Below are positions 31,779 to 32,209 of a DNA stretch of 32,209 nt, one piece after another. The notes under the pieces were generated by a model. That model was not told the DNA's origin. It was given only the letters and a program-made list of their open reading frames with translations, and ran no database searches. The position numbers were made by a program, and so were the translations under genes. Within the stretch, counting starts at the first letter, position 1. Each line of letters begins with the position of its first letter. The stretch spans positions 1 through 32,209 of the forward strand of contig JANREL010000071.1 in assembly GCA_030758355.1 (NCBI GenBank), written 5' to 3'. This DNA comes from Polaribacter sp. GTDB lineage: Bacteria; Bacteroidota; Bacteroidia; Flavobacteriales; Flavobacteriaceae.

Positions 31779-32209
31779 ATGTCAAAAATATTGATTATTG
31801 AAGATGAAGCTGCTATTAGAAGAGTTTTGAAAAAAATCATTTCCGAAGAAAATGAAACCTACCATGTTGACGAGGCAGAAGATGGTTTACAGGGATTAGA
31901 AATGATTAAAAATAATGATTTCGATTTGATTTTGTGCGATATCAAAATGCCGAAAATGGATGGAGTTGAGGTTCTTGTAAAAGCAAAAACTTTAAAACCC
32001 GAAGTGCCTATTGTCATGATTTCTGGACATGGAGATTTAGATACTGCTGTGAATACTATGCGTTTAGGAGCGTTTGATTACATCTCAAAACCACCAGATT
32101 TGAATAGATTGCTGAATACTGTTAGAAATGCTCTGGAACAAAAGGTATTGGTGGTTGAGAATAAATTATTGAAGAAAAAAATCAGTAAAAATTTTGAAAT
32201 GATTGGTGA
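31779..32209 (+). CDS. Response regulator, NtrC-like (3' end cut by window edge)
   Basis: 143 complete codons to the edge. The receiver domain has the acidic pair in IIEDE, phosphoacceptor Asp54 (LILCDIKMPKMDG), Ser82 (MISGHGD) and Lys104 (YISKPP). The linker after it (NALEQKVLVVENKLLKKK, then NFEMIG) is the pattern that normally precedes a sigma-54 AAA+ activator domain, so an NtrC-like regulator is likely, though the AAA+ part is not visible. It starts 36 bp after the permease gene. Sensor partner and targets are not in the window. Confidence 0.85.
   Translation, partial: MSKILIIEDEAAIRRVLKKIISEENETYHVDEAEDGLQGLEMIKNNDFDLILCDIKMPKMDGVEVLVKAKTLKPEVPIVMISGHGDLDTAVNTMRLGAFDYISKPPDLNRLLNTVRNALEQKVLVVENKLLKKKISKNFEMIG

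Noticed and set aside
1-32209. CRISPR arrays, insertion sequences, prophage genes, rRNA
   Set aside because: No regularly spaced direct repeats, transposase or integrase motifs, phage genes or rRNA-like stretches seen on either strand.

Overview
This is an AT-rich chromosomal segment from a member of the Flavobacteriaceae (Bacteroidota). The evidence is a gldJ-porU-porV block (gliding motility and type IX secretion), several promoters of the Bacteroidota type (TAnnTTTG with an upstream TTG), and flavobacterial small proteins such as the Lacal_2735 family and DUF2805/TIGR03643. I cannot name the genus from sequence alone; a marine, light-exposed flavobacterium would fit.

Layout. (1) 1-6286: gldJ (minus, cut by the left edge) is divergent from porU and porV. 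(2) 6501-8544: cytidine deaminase, then directly after its stop a decayed group III truncated haemoglobin gene, then a lone KAS III enzyme. (3) 8913-9114: tRNA-Pro(GGG) and tRNA-Thr(TGT) on the minus strand. (4) 9201-21360: a 12-kb, all-minus-strand photobiology island. It carries four photolyase/cryptochrome paralogues of four different types: a class I CPD-type photolyase, an atypical photolyase-like protein, an FeS-BCP (6-4)-type photolyase and a DASH cryptochrome. Interleaved with them are GTP cyclohydrolase I, TspO, a glutathione peroxidase, SRPBCC, two SDR proteins, a flavin reductase-like protein, and DUF2256, DUF2805 and other small proteins. (5) 21584-22788: tRNA-Pro(TGG) and divergent trxB. 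(6) 23335-29309: a marR-fadN-fadA-fadE beta-oxidation operon in the same fadN-A-E order as Bacillus subtilis. (7) 29485-32209: an ABC-2 type exporter pair (ATPase, permease) and the start of an NtrC-like response regulator.

How the parts fit. The island divides into two tightly packed transcription units, 21360-14879 and 14788-9201. Both unit heads carry nearly the same promoter-operator module: a minus-strand TACCTTTG box followed 3-4 bp upstream by an inverted repeat (TGTTTAA, 16-17 bp, TTAAACA). This suggests one regulator switches both units; no candidate regulator is in the window. FolE could feed the pterin/folate antenna, the flavin reductase could affect flavin state, and Gpx and TspO fit photo-oxidative stress. 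These links are inference.

Most notable: the duplicated operator module, the haemoglobin pseudogene, the photolyase paralogue with an altered FAD pocket, the tandem 71/75-aa paralogues, a 30-bp-spaced direct-repeat operator in front of marR, and two short genes (DUF2256 and Lacal_2735) missing from the ORF track.
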